Source: Neckera pumila
Lineage: Eukaryota; Streptophyta; Bryopsida; Hypnales; Neckeraceae
NCBI GenBank assembly: GCA_963969595.1
Contig: OZ018409.1
Span: 35,043,282 to 35,107,281, forward strand
Length of the DNA: 64,000 bases
Reading direction: 5' to 3'
Shown piece after piece: positions 1 through 11,252 of the stretch. The notes under the pieces were generated by a model, which searched no databases, was not told the origin of the DNA, and was given only the letters and a program-made list of their open reading frames with translations. Each line of letters starts with the position of its first letter. Within the stretch, counting starts at the first letter, position 1. Position numbers and translations under genes: made by a program.

Positions 1-20
1 AGGTATGTGCATTTAAAGGA

Positions 21-117
21 GACACTCTCCTAATTGCGCAATCTATCTACAATTGTCTAAGATTTCAAATTTGAAATCTTGTACAACTATAGATAGATGG
101 CACAGCTAAGAGAGTGC
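21..117. repeat. Small foldback (MITE-like) palindrome
   Basis: Two arms of about 48 bases pair imperfectly around the perfect core palindrome at 61-78. The left arm starts GACACTCTCC and the right arm ends AGAGAGTGC. The structure resembles a small foldback MITE. No target duplication is clear because the element lies at the window edge. Confidence 0.6.
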
Positions 118-956
118 ATTTTTTTTTACTAGGTTCACATATCTTATAGACTTTAGATGGGACTTTGATGTGAGTTATTTCTAAAATGTCATAGATAGAC
201 TGTTATATAAGGCAACAATACCTAATTGTGACATATTTGCAAACCATCCAATTGATATTCTTTGCCTAAAAATATACACTCAGCTTCCAAACATGAAATC
301 CTAGGGTCAATTTTAGATAAAACTATTTTGAACATATCAAAATTCATAGTTTATTCATAAGGGGGCCCAAAAATTCCATCTAATAGAATCTAAAATCCTC
401 TTTCAACTACCAATAAGACTAAACATAGCTTTTACAATTCAATAATAGAAACCATGCTCATTTTTATGACAAGTTAGACCAAATGTGAGACTTGAAGCTT
501 GGTCTACGTAGGCGTGTTTTCTACTACTGTACAAGACTCATGCTAGGGACACATAGTTTTTTGAATTGGAGTCTTTATTGAAGCTTATAGGCGAATTGTC
601 TTTATAACAACAAGTCAAAGAATGGCATTGCTCCCTAGTAGAAGGGTGATTGTTGGGCACCAATGACAAGTGTGAGAGTATAGTGCTGAAGGCCTTCATG
701 CATGGCACTAAGCTTGTGCCAATATGGACCTTTGGCACCATATTGTGGCAATGTTCTTTGGTAATTAAAGACCACCTTTTCTACTAGTGTGGCTTGTGCA
801 AAGTGTTCATAAAATTTAGGGTTGATTCTTCTATTAGTTGGTAAAAATTTGGTTGGATTAATTAATTGACACTTGGAGACTAAATTACCAGACTACAAGG
901 CTTCAACCTGATTTATATTGAAATTCAATGTAGTTTGAATATAAAAACATGAAGTT
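118..956. other. AT-rich intergenic DNA, no gene seen
   Basis: No open frame here looks like protein. A possible degraded CACTA-type MITE lies at about 633-790: its left end reads CCCTAGTAGAAGG and its right end, in reverse complement, reads CACTAGTAGAAAAGG. I found no matching target duplication, so that element is tentative. Confidence 0.5.
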
Positions 957-959
957 TAT

Positions 960-1181
960 CACTACAAGAGAAAGGGGTGTTTTAAGTGAGTTTTTAAGTA
1001 TAGTCCTAGACATATGATGTTAAGTATTGACCTTTAAGGAGATTTTCAGCAAAATTATACTTAAAACACATAAGTTTTAAGTAAAATTTTGCTGAAAATC
1101 TCCTTAAAGGTCAATACTTAATATCATGAATCTAGGACTATACTTAAATACTCATTTAAAACACCTTTCTGTCTTGTAGTG
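960..1181. mobile_element. CACTA-type foldback MITE with TAT target duplication
   Basis: The 222-bp element begins CACTACAAGA and ends TCTTGTAGTG, the canonical plant CACTA (En/Spm) terminus. Both halves are near-perfect inverted copies of each other around a centre near 1070. The 3-bp direct repeat TAT flanks it at 957-959 and 1182-1184, as expected for the superfamily. It has no coding capacity, so it is a non-autonomous foldback derivative. Confidence 0.93.
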
Positions 1182-1370
1182 TATTTATTGACTTTGACAA
1201 CAATTGGTTTGCTTGTAGGTTGATTGATCCGTGTAGGTGGTCCTTCTTGCCAAGTACATACTAATTCTTGAATCACAGTACATGGATAAAATGATATTTA
1301 TGGACCTAAGAAAATAATGGTACTATTTGCAAGGTATTCTTATGTTTTGATTTAATAATCTATTTTGGTC

Positions 1371-1529
1371 CACTAGTAGAAATATGGCCGTATAGACTTG
1401 AGAAACTACATACCTCCTAAGACCCACAGCTAGTCAAGCTAGTCATGTGGGGTGTTCATGTGGGGTGTTCATGTGGGGTGTTCATGTGGGTCATTTTTTT
1501 AGTCTACACGGCCTGTGTTTCTACCAATG
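1371..1529. mobile_element. Probable short CACTA-like MITE
   Basis: The left end reads CACTAGTAGAAATATGGCCG. The right end in reverse complement reads CATTGGTAGAAACACAGGCC, an imperfect terminal inverted repeat. The flanking triplets GTC and GTT differ by one base, so the target duplication is imperfect. A 13-bp tandem repeat lies inside it. Confidence 0.6.
1451..1489. repeat. 13-bp tandem repeat, three copies
   Basis: The unit GGTGTTCATGTGG occurs three times head to tail without change, inside the CACTA-like element at 1371-1529. A partial unit precedes it. Confidence 0.95.
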
Positions 1530-3329
1530 GTTGGCTGGAATTTGGGCATTAGCTAACATGTATTTGGAGTTTGTACCCCTAGTATAAAGAGCTTGATTTA
1601 TATTGAAATTTTGGTTTATTGAGTACAAGAATATGAAATCTATTTTGAAGTAATAGGATTGCCAATTTTTTTCTTGACTTCTTTGACTTGGCCTTCAATA
1701 AATTCATATTGCCAAAGTAAAAAAGCAACCATGTACAATATTAGTAAGGATAGGATGATTCCAAATGGACTTGCTTGTAATTCCTATTTTTTGATCCAAT
1801 TCTTCTAAATTTCCATCTTAATTTAGTAAAAATTGTACTAAGTTTATATAGTGACAAGTTGAGAGCCGTGGAATTGGAGTTGAAGGGTTTGAATTGGGCT
1901 TCAAAATGACAATTTTGCAAAATCTATTGATGGAGTCATGAGGGAAATATCATACATGGCAAAGGCTAATTCACTTGTTTCCCATAATCTCAAGGGACGC
2001 CTTTGCCATTATCATACAATGAAGTTGAGAATTACATTCAAAAGTCACCTTGGCATCCAATAGGACATAATTAGCCCCTCCTATGATGTACAATGGGAAG
2101 CTATATATTTTCTCTTTGACTGACCACCTTTAATCCCCAAAGGACCAAGGAGCCCATTATGGGCTTTTGGAAAATTTGGGTGGGCATTTTCGGTATCAAT
2201 ACTTGAAAAAAAATTGTGAAAAAAGGGTGTATGTGCGTTTATTAAGAACCTTGCATCCCCCCCTCCCTCCCCCAAAAATTGGAATTGGATGATTTTTGAA
2301 TGAGATGTGGGGAAATATGTAATTCAGATGTCAACTTGAGCAACCTTAAAAATCAAAGCATCCAAAATGAAGTCAGGTGAATCCAGGGATCCACTTTCAA
2401 TTGCGTGCCCAAGGCTTTTGCAGTCAAGACTATGTCATAGCTTCATTTTTATCCTTTTTTTATTAAAAAAAATTACTTTGGCAAGTATTCCACATAATAT
2501 TCAGGTTTATACCATACGGATTTTGTAGTTGAGATTTATAACTATGCAAATTTTGTCTATGAAGTTTTTCTAATGTAATGGTAGTTTCAACAAAGCAGTT
2601 CTCGCTTCCTATTTTTTCCCACTCTGTTCTAAGTAGTGGGTGATTATGAAATTTGTGAAGCGTATAACCAACTTCATGCTCTACAAGAAATTCAAATTGC
2701 ACAAGATAATCATAAGGTGGAAGATATCATTTTGGATGACCGAAAAAAATGTTGGTACCCCGGACAAGCCCCCCCAAAAATTTGACCCTACTTTGAACAT
2801 TGTAAGCTCATAAAGTATGCACTTGTAGAGTCTGAAATCCTGAAGGGGTGTACATAAATGAGTGACAAAAGAAATCTTACAATTAATTTATTTAAAAAAA
2901 ATTCAAAATTTTAATCTATTGATCACTTTGTTGAGAGAGGTCAACTTCAAACTGTTTGAGCTCTCAAACATGATGGTCCTTTAGGGGTTAATGTATTTTT
3001 TTATTTTAATTTGCAAAACTGAGCTGACCAAACTACTAGCAAAATATTCTTTGATTTGTCATTGGGTTTATTTATGGGGAAAAAGATGTTGTGCAAAATC
3101 AGGTAAATCTAAATTTGTACAACAGCGGAAAGGGATAATACTGTATGCGGTACAGTGGTAAGATAAGATAACCTCCTTCAGATCCAGGGGGTCTCAATGT
3201 TGGGCAGAAGTTTCCTAGGAAACAATCAACTTGGGGTTTCACCTCCAGGTGGTTTAATTCCGTTGCCTAGAGTGACGTGAAGTGGATGTTAACTGAAAAT
3301 ATTTCCGTTTCATTTGTGTGAAAAAAAAA
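1530..3329. other. AT-rich intergenic DNA, no gene seen
   Basis: Nothing coding is supported. At 2976-2991 the sequence GGTCCTTTAGGGGTTAA matches the right terminus of the TTAA-bounded repeat family found elsewhere in the window. No body or left end could be traced, so this may be an isolated end relic. Confidence 0.5.
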
Positions 3330-3860
3330 AAAAAATTGAAAATATTATTTTCATTATGTAGAACTAAGGTAGAGCCACCCATAACCAACCGATTAAGGAA
3401 TTCCAATGTGAAGGCAAAACAAATATTTTTCAGAGGTACATCGATAGAAATGACAAGGATTGCAAAAAATTTGGTAATTTTATTGCTTGAACTGAAATTA
3501 CTATGAATTTTGGGAGGCAAAAAGTGCTCCAGCCCCATGACCAACCTCTAGACTCTTTCAATTCTGATCATCCAATAACTTTTTTCCTAATCATTATTTT
3601 CTACTTTCTTTCTCACAACTTGGGACATGTGTCATGTATTTATTAAGATAGAAGCACCAGTAGTCGATCATTTAAGGAATTTTGGAGCAGATTGTGCACA
3701 GTATGAGGTGTTGGAAATTTTTCCTATGTAGAAAAATAGGAAATATGGAGATGGCAAAATTTTCAAAATTTAATTCCCAAATTGAAATTATAGTGAATTT
3801 TGGGAGCCAAAAAGTGCATTTCACTAGTACACAATGTCTAGAGTCTTCTAATTCCAATCG
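3330..3860. repeat. Diverged direct duplication of about 0.2 kb
   Basis: The stretches at about 3380-3560 and 3660-3850 share a series of blocks in the same order. These include ACTGAAATTACTATGAATTT against ATTGAAATTATAGTGAATTT, followed by GGGAGGCAAAAAGTGC against GGGAGCCAAAAAGTGC and then a TCTAGA(C/G)TCTT block. This is an old direct duplication about 290 bp apart. Open frames here are shadows of the repeat. Confidence 0.7.
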
Positions 3861-4564
3861 TCAAGGATGTTCACTACTTCGGGACATGCGTCATAATCAT
3901 ATTAGTCCCAATCTTGAAAAGGATAAAAAAGCACACTCCAAGCCTGATTTCCAACCTAAGGTTGGAAATAGCGCACCCTACAGGTTGGGTATTGGGCGTG
4001 GTTGACAATTGGTGCTTCTACCTTAGTTCCAACCTTGAAAAGGAAAAAAAAAACATTCTAAGCTTGGTAAAAAATACGTGCATCTATAGGTCGGGAATGA
4101 ATCATTGGTTGGGAATGGATGGCTCTACCTTACCTTTACAGACTTTTCATCAATTTTGTCTAAAAATAACTGTATTTGATTGTGGTATGCCAAGTTCACA
4201 ACATTGTATAATTGAGGTAGGAGCACCCATTTCCCTCCATGTCCCAGAACCTTTTCCCTTTTATTGCCCTCCAATCCGTCCATCAAGTGTCCACAATCCA
4301 ACCGCTAGGTGGTTTTGTAGCCCTTGGATTCTTTGTGATTTGTGTTTGGAAATGGGGCCACTAAGTATCCTTTTAGGGTGCTTTTCCTTTTTGCACTTTG
4401 ACCAAGATTTTTGAAGGCATTTTCAAGAATTCAAGAGTGGTTTTTTTTGGGATCTCACACTCTCCCATTTACCTTCCTTGTTGTCTATTTGTTTTCTACA
4501 CCAGCTTCATGCTCTGCTCCACATGGATTAAACGGACGGTTATGGGTGCTTCCACCTTAAGCAA
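3861..4564. other. Repeat-derived intergenic DNA, no gene seen
   Basis: Short duplicated phrases continue from the preceding duplication, such as CCAATCTTGAAAAGGATAAA against CCAACCTTGAAAAGGAAAAA. Open frames of up to 166 codons exist but carry no recognisable motif and are probably chance. Confidence 0.5.
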
Positions 4565-6120
4565 TAGTCCTCCCTATTTTAGGAAAGTTTTATGCTTTGC
4601 AATATGCGTGAAAGGGATCTTAAAGTTAAACCAAGAATTAGAATGGACTGAGGAGCCATAGAAGACAATTTTGTTCATTATAGAAGAATCTCCTTAATAC
4701 ATTGGTAAACAATGTTATGCTTAAATGTATAAGGTTCCATTTGAATAGGCAGTCACTCAAACAATAACATTGTATAACCACACGATGGTCCTCTTCATAC
4801 TGGAAAGGTATTATGCTTTGTTAGATGCATGGGAGGGACTTATCAAGTCATTCAAAGATTGAAGTTGGCTAAGGAATCATATAAGACAATTTGGTTCATT
4901 AGAAAGGTCCACTTTTCAAAAATGCAAAAGGAACCCTTGCCTCATTGGTAAACAATGTTATAAACTCCAAGAACCCTCACAAAAAAAGTTTTAACCCTTA
5001 AAGGACCATTAGTCCTTTGGGGGACAAATGGGAATTTTGGGCAGGTACCTATGGGCTGAAATTTTGTCTTGATTTTTTGAAGCTTTTTCAGAAGATAGAA
5101 AAAATGATTAGCTTCGTGAAAATATAATTTTTTTTCAATCTGTGCCTGGGAACAAAAGTTATGCTCCAAACAGCTTGGAATTTAGAAGTGGGGGGAGAGG
5201 GGGCAACACAAAAAATTCCAAAAACTTGATTTTTTTAATTTTTCTTTCTTTCTCATAGATTATATTTTTGTCTATTTGGAAAGCTTTGAATCATTCCATT
5301 TGGATTTGTTATGAGAAAGTTATGGACAATCTTGTTTTTCAAGCAATTAGAGCATCTTCTTGAAAAAATAATTTATAGGATTCATTTTTGAATGCATACA
5401 ATTTTTCAAAAAAAATTTCCACATGGTTTAGTTTGCTTGCTAGAACAATCTCACCATTGTAATTAGTGCATTTTAATTCCACTTTAGAGATAATAATAAT
5501 TTAGATTTTCCTTCTGTCTTGTACCTACTTCTACTTAACAATTTCCTGAAATATGAAAATTAAGTTTTATTGATTTTTTTTTCCCAACCCGATTCTCCAC
5601 TATAAACATTTAAATCTCAAAACTTTGTAGTGCAAAAAATTACAATTTAAAAAGTTCAAAGACAAATAATCTGGGCTCGCAATGTGTTGAAAAACTGTTT
5701 TTTTTCACTTTAAATGCAGATATCTTGCAATCTGTGTGGTCAAAAATTTTGGAATTTTTTCCACACATTTTCATACTAGTTAGATGTAAGATTTGATGGT
5801 TACGTATTAAAAAAATTGGTTTTCCAACTTTCTTACTCTTTGCTGTAGAAATGGCAACTTTGAGTATTTTTTGGGAGAAAAAAGGCCACGGTCCTTTAGA
5901 GGTTAATTATCCCCATAACACTGCATAAAACAGACTATGGTCCTCTCCATATTGGAAAGGTACTATGCTTTGCTAGATACATGGGAGGGACTTATTAGTT
6001 AATTCAAAGATTGGAATTGGTTGAGGAGCTACATAAGACATAGTAGAGGACCCTTTTCTAGGATGTAAAAAGGCCCTTGCTTCAATGGTATACAATGCAT
6101 GTTATGCTAGACTCCAATGG
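4565..6120. repeat. Three diverged ~190-bp direct repeat units split by a transposon
   Basis: Copies lie at about 4565-4735, 4785-4980 and 5935-6120. Shared phrases include TATGCTTTG(C/T), GGGAGGGACTTAT, CATA(G/T)AAGACA and TTGGTAAACAATGTTAT. The second and third copies are separated by the TTAA-bounded element at 4995-5902, so the array predates that insertion. Confidence 0.75.
4995..5902. mobile_element. TTAA-bounded MITE-like element, full-length copy
   Basis: The element is 908 bp long. It opens CCCTTAAAGGACC and closes GGTCCTTTAGAGG, a terminal inverted repeat of about 13 bp. It is flanked on both sides by TTAA (4991-4994 and 5903-5906). TTAA duplications with CC-rich termini are the hallmark of piggyBac-superfamily elements. 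The body is AT-rich with no transposase frame, so it is non-autonomous. The same family recurs at 7746, 30135, 30993 and 52625 and as fragments elsewhere. Confidence 0.8.
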
Positions 6121-6173
6121 TCTAGACTTTTTTTTAAAGCATATGGAACAACAAACAATATAGGTAACAAATT

Positions 6174-6311
6174 GTTGTATCTACGTATCCATAACTCCAC
6201 AAAATAATGTATGCCACATTTTTGTATCTACATATCCATAACTCCACAAAATAATGTATGCCACATTTTTGTATCTACATATCCATAACTCCACAAAATA
6301 ATTTGTATCTG
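6174..6311. repeat. 47-bp tandem repeat, nearly three copies
   Basis: The phrase GTATCTAC(A/G)TATCCATAAC recurs at 6177, 6224 and 6271, a period of exactly 47 bp. The last copy is shortened. The array ends just before the CACTA MITE at 6379. Confidence 0.93.
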
Positions 6312-6378
6312 CTCATGGATCTGCATACACCAAAAATCATATTTGTAACCCTATATATGTATGTATATATATACATAT

Positions 6379-6596
6379 CACTAGAAAAAAACTGCGTTGT
6401 AATCTAGGAAAACACCTGGGATAGGTTTTGTTGAATTTCTAGATTCTAACGCAGATTTTTGCGTTCCAACGCAATCTTGTGTTGAAATTGCAACGCAGAA
6501 ATGCGTTGGAACACAAAAATCTGCGTTAAAAACTAAGAACTCAAAAAATCCAATCCCACGTGTTTTCCTAGGTTCCAACACAGTTTTCTTCTAGTG
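6379..6596. mobile_element. CACTA-type foldback MITE with TAT target duplication
   Basis: The 218-bp element opens CACTAGAAAAAAACTGCG and closes with the inverted counterpart, which reads CACTAGAAGAAAACTGTG in reverse complement. The inverted arms extend about 55 bp. TAT flanks both ends (6376-6378 and 6597-6599). Repeated CAACGCA/TGCGTT words form the centre. No coding capacity. Confidence 0.92.
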
Positions 6597-6599
6597 TAT

Positions 6600-7741
6600 A
6601 TTGGTATTTGTTTTATACCATATCCATATCATATATCCAATGTAGACCCATATCATTCATTTTTTTCTAGATTTATTTTAGGGGAGGCTTGTAGTTTTGA
6701 AGGCGGAGGAGGTGTCCCTCTTGAGTGGATAGTAAAGCCAACCCCTATAGATTCTTAGCTAAAATTTATAACTTCAGCTCACAAGAACTTATAATTATAG
6801 TCACTTTTAGATACACCTATATTCAGCATTATAAAACTCATAATTTATTCATATTGTATCTTAAGACATGCATTCCAAGATTATTTTGAAATTCCCTTTT
6901 GACTACCAACCAAATTCAACAAAAGCTTTGTAGTTCAAATAGTGGGTGTCAGAGTTTTTAAAAAAAAAAATCCTGACTCTAATGCCTATTGATACCATGG
7001 TCAATGTTTACACTATTATTTGGACAAATTTAGATGTTCCTACTTCAATCCCTAAAGTTCTAAAGAGCCCATAATGGGCATTTTGAAAATGTGGATAGAC
7101 TGTTCTGACTTCAAAATTTAATTTTGTATGTAAAATTTAGGGATAGTTCCTAATCATTATGTTCTACATGTGAAGCTTTGTTTCATGTCATTCCAATAAA
7201 TATTACCAAAGTCGTAAGAACTTATGTAATTTCAATGTCAAAATGGGCACATACACATTTTTACAATTTTTTTTTCCATTCAATTGGATTGACTAATAAT
7301 TATACCAAAAGAATTATACAATCCTGTTTTGATTAATGAAATGAAAGGTACAAAGACTTTTATTTTCTTGGCAATGAGGGAAAAAACATAGTTATTTTTT
7401 ACAAGTCATTTTTTGAATTGAATTAGAAAAAAATTCAAATAAATAACATAACATTAGATATGTGTTGCTTACTAGAACTTTTTTTACCACTGGAATTGAC
7501 AAATATTAATTTCTTTCCAAGTTATTAGTGATTAGGTTTTTTCTTTCATATGTACCACCTTTCACTTAGTAGATTATTTTTAAATGAATATGAGTTTATT
7601 TTCTTTTAAAATTTTCATGTGTTTCCAACCCAATATCCAACATGCAGATTAAATTGCACAATAAATGGACACACATATATTTCTCTAAAATTATTGAATG
7701 ACAAAACTTCACCTCTAAGAGGGGTTAGAAGTAACTAGTTT
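6600..7741. other. AT-rich intergenic DNA, no gene seen
   Basis: No coding frame, structural RNA or clear mobile element was recognised here. Confidence 0.5.
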
Positions 7742-7745
7742 TTAA

Positions 7746-8625
7746 CCCCTAAAGTACCAAATGGCATTTTTTGGCAACATAGCAATTTTGGACAACTCAC
7801 TGCAAACGGAAATTTTATTTCTTTTTTTTGAAAATTTCACACAACATGTGCCCAAGGAGTAGCTTTAAGGCCCAATAATTTTCAAAACTTTTGGCTATAT
7901 GGTTAAAAAGTTATTGAATGATATATCATTTTCAACAGTCGGCAGGCAGCTCAAAAAATTCTGAAAAATCACTTTTAAAAATACTAAAAATTTGAAATTG
8001 TTTTCCAGATTTATATAGATGTTCAAAGCTTTGAATTATCCATTTTGATTTATGAGATGAAAATTATAAGGTGTTCTAGTTTGCGGGCAGCTATAGATAA
8101 ATTACTCTAAAATTAACTTTGAAGTCCTTTATTTAACTCAGTTTTTAATATTTTTTGAAAAAAATAAAATCATAGGATGTATACTGTTTATTATAACATT
8201 ACTACCATTTGAATTGACATTTTTCAATTCTATAATTAAATTCTTAACAATTTATTGTAGCCAACTTGTCAACTTTTGGAAGTATAACCGTTGGGATTGA
8301 CATGTAGCCAACTTTCTTTGAAGAATGAATCAAAGGAGTAACCACCATTTTGGACATCTTTCTATTTTATGTGACCTTGTGAAGTGCAACTGTACAATTT
8401 CTTGTAACGCTAGAAATTTTTTTTTGTCAATTCAAATGCTAATATCTTGCAATCTATATGGTGAAAATTTTTGAAGTTTTTTATACATATTATCAATAAG
8501 CTTACTACAAGATCCTATGGTTACATGGATTCAAAATTTTATTTTTTCTAAAATTTGGTACTTATATTAGAAATGGCAATTTTGGAGCATTTTTTGGTGA
8601 AAATATAGTCTATCACCTTTAGGGA
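7746..8625. mobile_element. TTAA-family element, diverged copy
   Basis: The left end is TTAA (7742-7745) followed by CCCCTAAAGTACC. The right end is CACCTTTAGGGA followed by TCAA (8626-8629), one change from TTAA. Internal phrases match the other family members, for example the block around TATCTTGCAATCTATATGG near 8440. No transposase frame is present. Confidence 0.7.
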
Positions 8626-8863
8626 TCAAAGTTTAGGCATTATAATCTTGCAATCATTAGGGATTTGCAGTCATAAATTTTGAGAAGATATACTCAAACA
8701 AGTTGTCAAAAGATCATGTGTTTAGATTCATAAAAGAGTACAAAATGATGAAAATTTTAGTTGTACTTTGCCAAAGAGTATTTTGAAGCTTGTTTCAACT
8801 TCTAAACACCAAAGAACTTTTGGGGTTTAGTCCTTATTGTTCTTCTTCTCATCTACAATAACT

Positions 8864-9764
8864 CAATAAGGTCTACTTCATTTACAAACTGCTGATTTGA
8901 GGCATTCAAATTTTTTGTACAATGTGTATTGTAGTTGGTGTATTTTTTGTAAACATATTTTTGGTATATTTTTTACGCAATCCCAATCAAGCATACTAAA
9001 ATTTGTTTCAAAAAAGAAAAATTCCATTTTTTGGTGATTTTTAAAGTCAATTTTTATGATTTACTAATGTTTTAATGAAAACAATTGGTGATGAATTTTT
9101 AAATTGGATTTCATAGATATGTAGGGAACATCTACACGCATGTCTCATATAAAAAACACCCCATTAAGTAACAAAAGATATGACTTAGGAAGAGTTCAAT
9201 GTAAGGCGTATATGATGAAATTTCTGAAATAGATATTTTTATATTTTAACTAGATTTTGAAATGATGTACAAAATTAGTTATAATGTAAGGGTCACATTT
9301 CAAAATCTAGTTAAAATATAAAAATATCTATTTCAAAGTTTTTAATCATATGACACCTCACATTGAATTCTTCCTAAGTCCTATCTTTGTTACTTAACAA
9401 GGTGTTTTTTAAACAAGAAAGACGTGTGTATAGATATTTTCTACATATTTATGAAATCAAATTTAAAAAATTATCACCAATTGTTTTCAATAAAACATTA
9501 TGTAAAATCATAAAAATTGACTTTAAAAATCACCAAAAAATGGAATTTTGCTTTTCTGAAACAGAAATTTGATATGCTTGTTGGTGATAATTTTACGCAA
9601 TCCTATGTTAATTTTGCTTTTCTGAAACAGAAATATAACTTAGGATTGCATAAGAATTGGATGTTAATTATGCAAGACAATAAAATCCAATTTTTTTTCT
9701 ACAATTTGCTATAAAAATTGAAATGGCTGAAATCAAAAGTTTGTAAATGAAATAGACCTTATTG
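8864..9764. repeat. 901-bp foldback (long inverted repeat)
   Basis: The two arms start CAATAAGGTCTA and end TAGACCTTATTG and pair over most of about 430 bp each, with a short centre near 9280. Matching internal blocks include GTTAAAATATAAAAATATCT in the right arm against AGATATTTTTATATTTTAAC in the left. The arms also share TTACGCAATCC near both outer thirds. The RNA would form a long hairpin. No flanking target duplication was identified. Confidence 0.85.
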
Positions 9765-10889
9765 TACAATGGGATACCATTCAAAATGGCATTTTTGCAT
9801 TTGCAGGGAAGGAAATTTCACATGTACCAACTTTGACAGCCTCTTAAGGGCTGAAAAAATTAATTTTTGACTATGGAATTTTTTGCACGACATCAACTTT
9901 ATATCAATTATATGTGTGCCAAATTTCAAGGCCAAGTGATTTACACAAAAAAAAGATATTTGAAATCTACCAACATGTATAGCCATGAGAAAGATCTCAC
10001 ATTTGCCAACTTTGACACCCTTCCGAGGGCTGAAAATTTTTTTTATCGTAAATTTTTTGTCACAGGATCGTCACTACATTGTTAACATGTGTAAAAACTA
10101 TTAAGTCCAAAAGATCTACACAAAAAAGATACTCAAAATCTACCAACATGTGTAGTTGTGAGAAACAATTTAACTACTACCAATTTTGACACTATCCCAA
10201 GGGTTGACGGATTATTCATTTATCATGAAATTTATTTCAGGACATCATCTTTATGCTAATAATATGTGCCAAATTTCAAGGTCAAAACATTCACACAAAA
10301 AAAGATACCAACATTTGTAATTTTGAGAAAATTTTCACTATTACCAACTTTGACACTATCCCAAGGGCTAAAAAAACATTTTTTAATATGAAATTTTTGT
10401 CGTGAAAGCATCTCTATATTAATAACATGTGAGCCAAATTTTAAGGTCAAAAGATTCACACAAGAAAAAGATATTCTAGTTCTATCAACATATGTAGTTG
10501 TGAGAATGATTTTTTACATATGTGTGAACCTTTATCCACAAAATGATGCAATTGCAAGGGCTGAAAAATCATTCTCATAAGTACATATGTTGGAAGAATT
10601 AGAATATCCCTTTTTTTTGTGAATCTTTTGACCCTGAAATTTGGCACACATGTTATTAGTATAAAGTTGATGTCATAAAATAAACTTTATGGTAAATAAA
10701 TAGTTTGTCAACCCTTGGGATAGTGTCAAAGTTGGTAGTAGTGAAATTGTTTCTCACAACTACACAAGTTGGTAGATTTTGAATATCTTTTTTTGTGTGA
10801 ATCTTCTGGTCTTTAAATCATTTACACATGTTACCAACATAAAGATGATCTCATGCCAAAACTTTCATGTTAAATAAAAAAATTTAGCC
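9765..10889. repeat. Inverted array of ~165-180-bp units, left part
   Basis: Units recur with the phrase CCAACTTTGACA followed by AAGGGCTGAAAA at about 9830, 10005, 10180 and 10345. They then recur in reverse orientation at about 10560 and 10710, with the turning point near 10535. The array continues, still in reverse orientation, at 32377-32640 on the other side of the 21.5-kb insertion. The outermost block at 9775-9830 is mirrored at 32576-32630. Open frames here are repeat shadows. Confidence 0.85.
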
Positions 10890-10897
10890 CTTGAGAG
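10890..10897. other. Left 8-bp target site duplication (CTTGAGAG)
   Basis: This octamer abuts the CAGGGTTG terminus and is repeated exactly at 32369-32376, abutting the CAACCCTG terminus. Eight base pairs is the duplication length of the hAT superfamily. Confidence 0.95.
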
Positions 10898-11006
10898 CAG
10901 GGTTGATGGGACGTTGCGTCCAGGGGCAAATTACGTCCCAAAACTAGACGTCCAGACATGCAGACGTCCGGAGGCAGTGGACGCATCGGGCGTTTGGGTA
11001 AAATGG

Positions 11007-11252
11007 TGGACGGTCAGAATTTTGGTGGATGGAGGGCCAACAGTTGGGATTTTGGTGGACGAGAGGGCGGACGGTCAGAACTTCATCGGACGAAAGGGCA
11101 GTCGGTCGGAACTTCGGTAGACGAGGGGGCAGATAGTCGGAATTTTGACGGACAGGAGGGCGGACGGTCAAAATTTGGCAAACGGAGTGGCGGACAGTCA
11201 GAACTTTGGCGGACGAGAGGGTGGATGGTCGGAACTTTGGCGGATGGGAGAG
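11007..11252. repeat. 31-bp subterminal tandem repeat, eight copies
   Basis: Eight units of 30-31 bp follow the form GGACGGTCAGAACTT-TTGGCGGACGAGAGGG with scattered changes. They lie about 110 bp inside the left hAT terminus. In studied hAT elements, transposase binds short repeated motifs in subterminal DNA, so this block is probably a transposase-binding region. It is sharply more GC-rich than its surroundings. Frames of 99 and 153 codons through it are repeat artefacts. Confidence 0.9.

Noticed and set aside
3914..4414. Plus-strand frame of 166 codons
   Set aside because: No recognisable motif, composition typical of chance translation, and it spans diverged repeat DNA.
11007..11252. Regularly repeated 31-bp units, considered as a CRISPR-like array
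   Set aside because: The repeats are contiguous with no spacers, diverged, and lie in plant nuclear DNA inside a transposon end.
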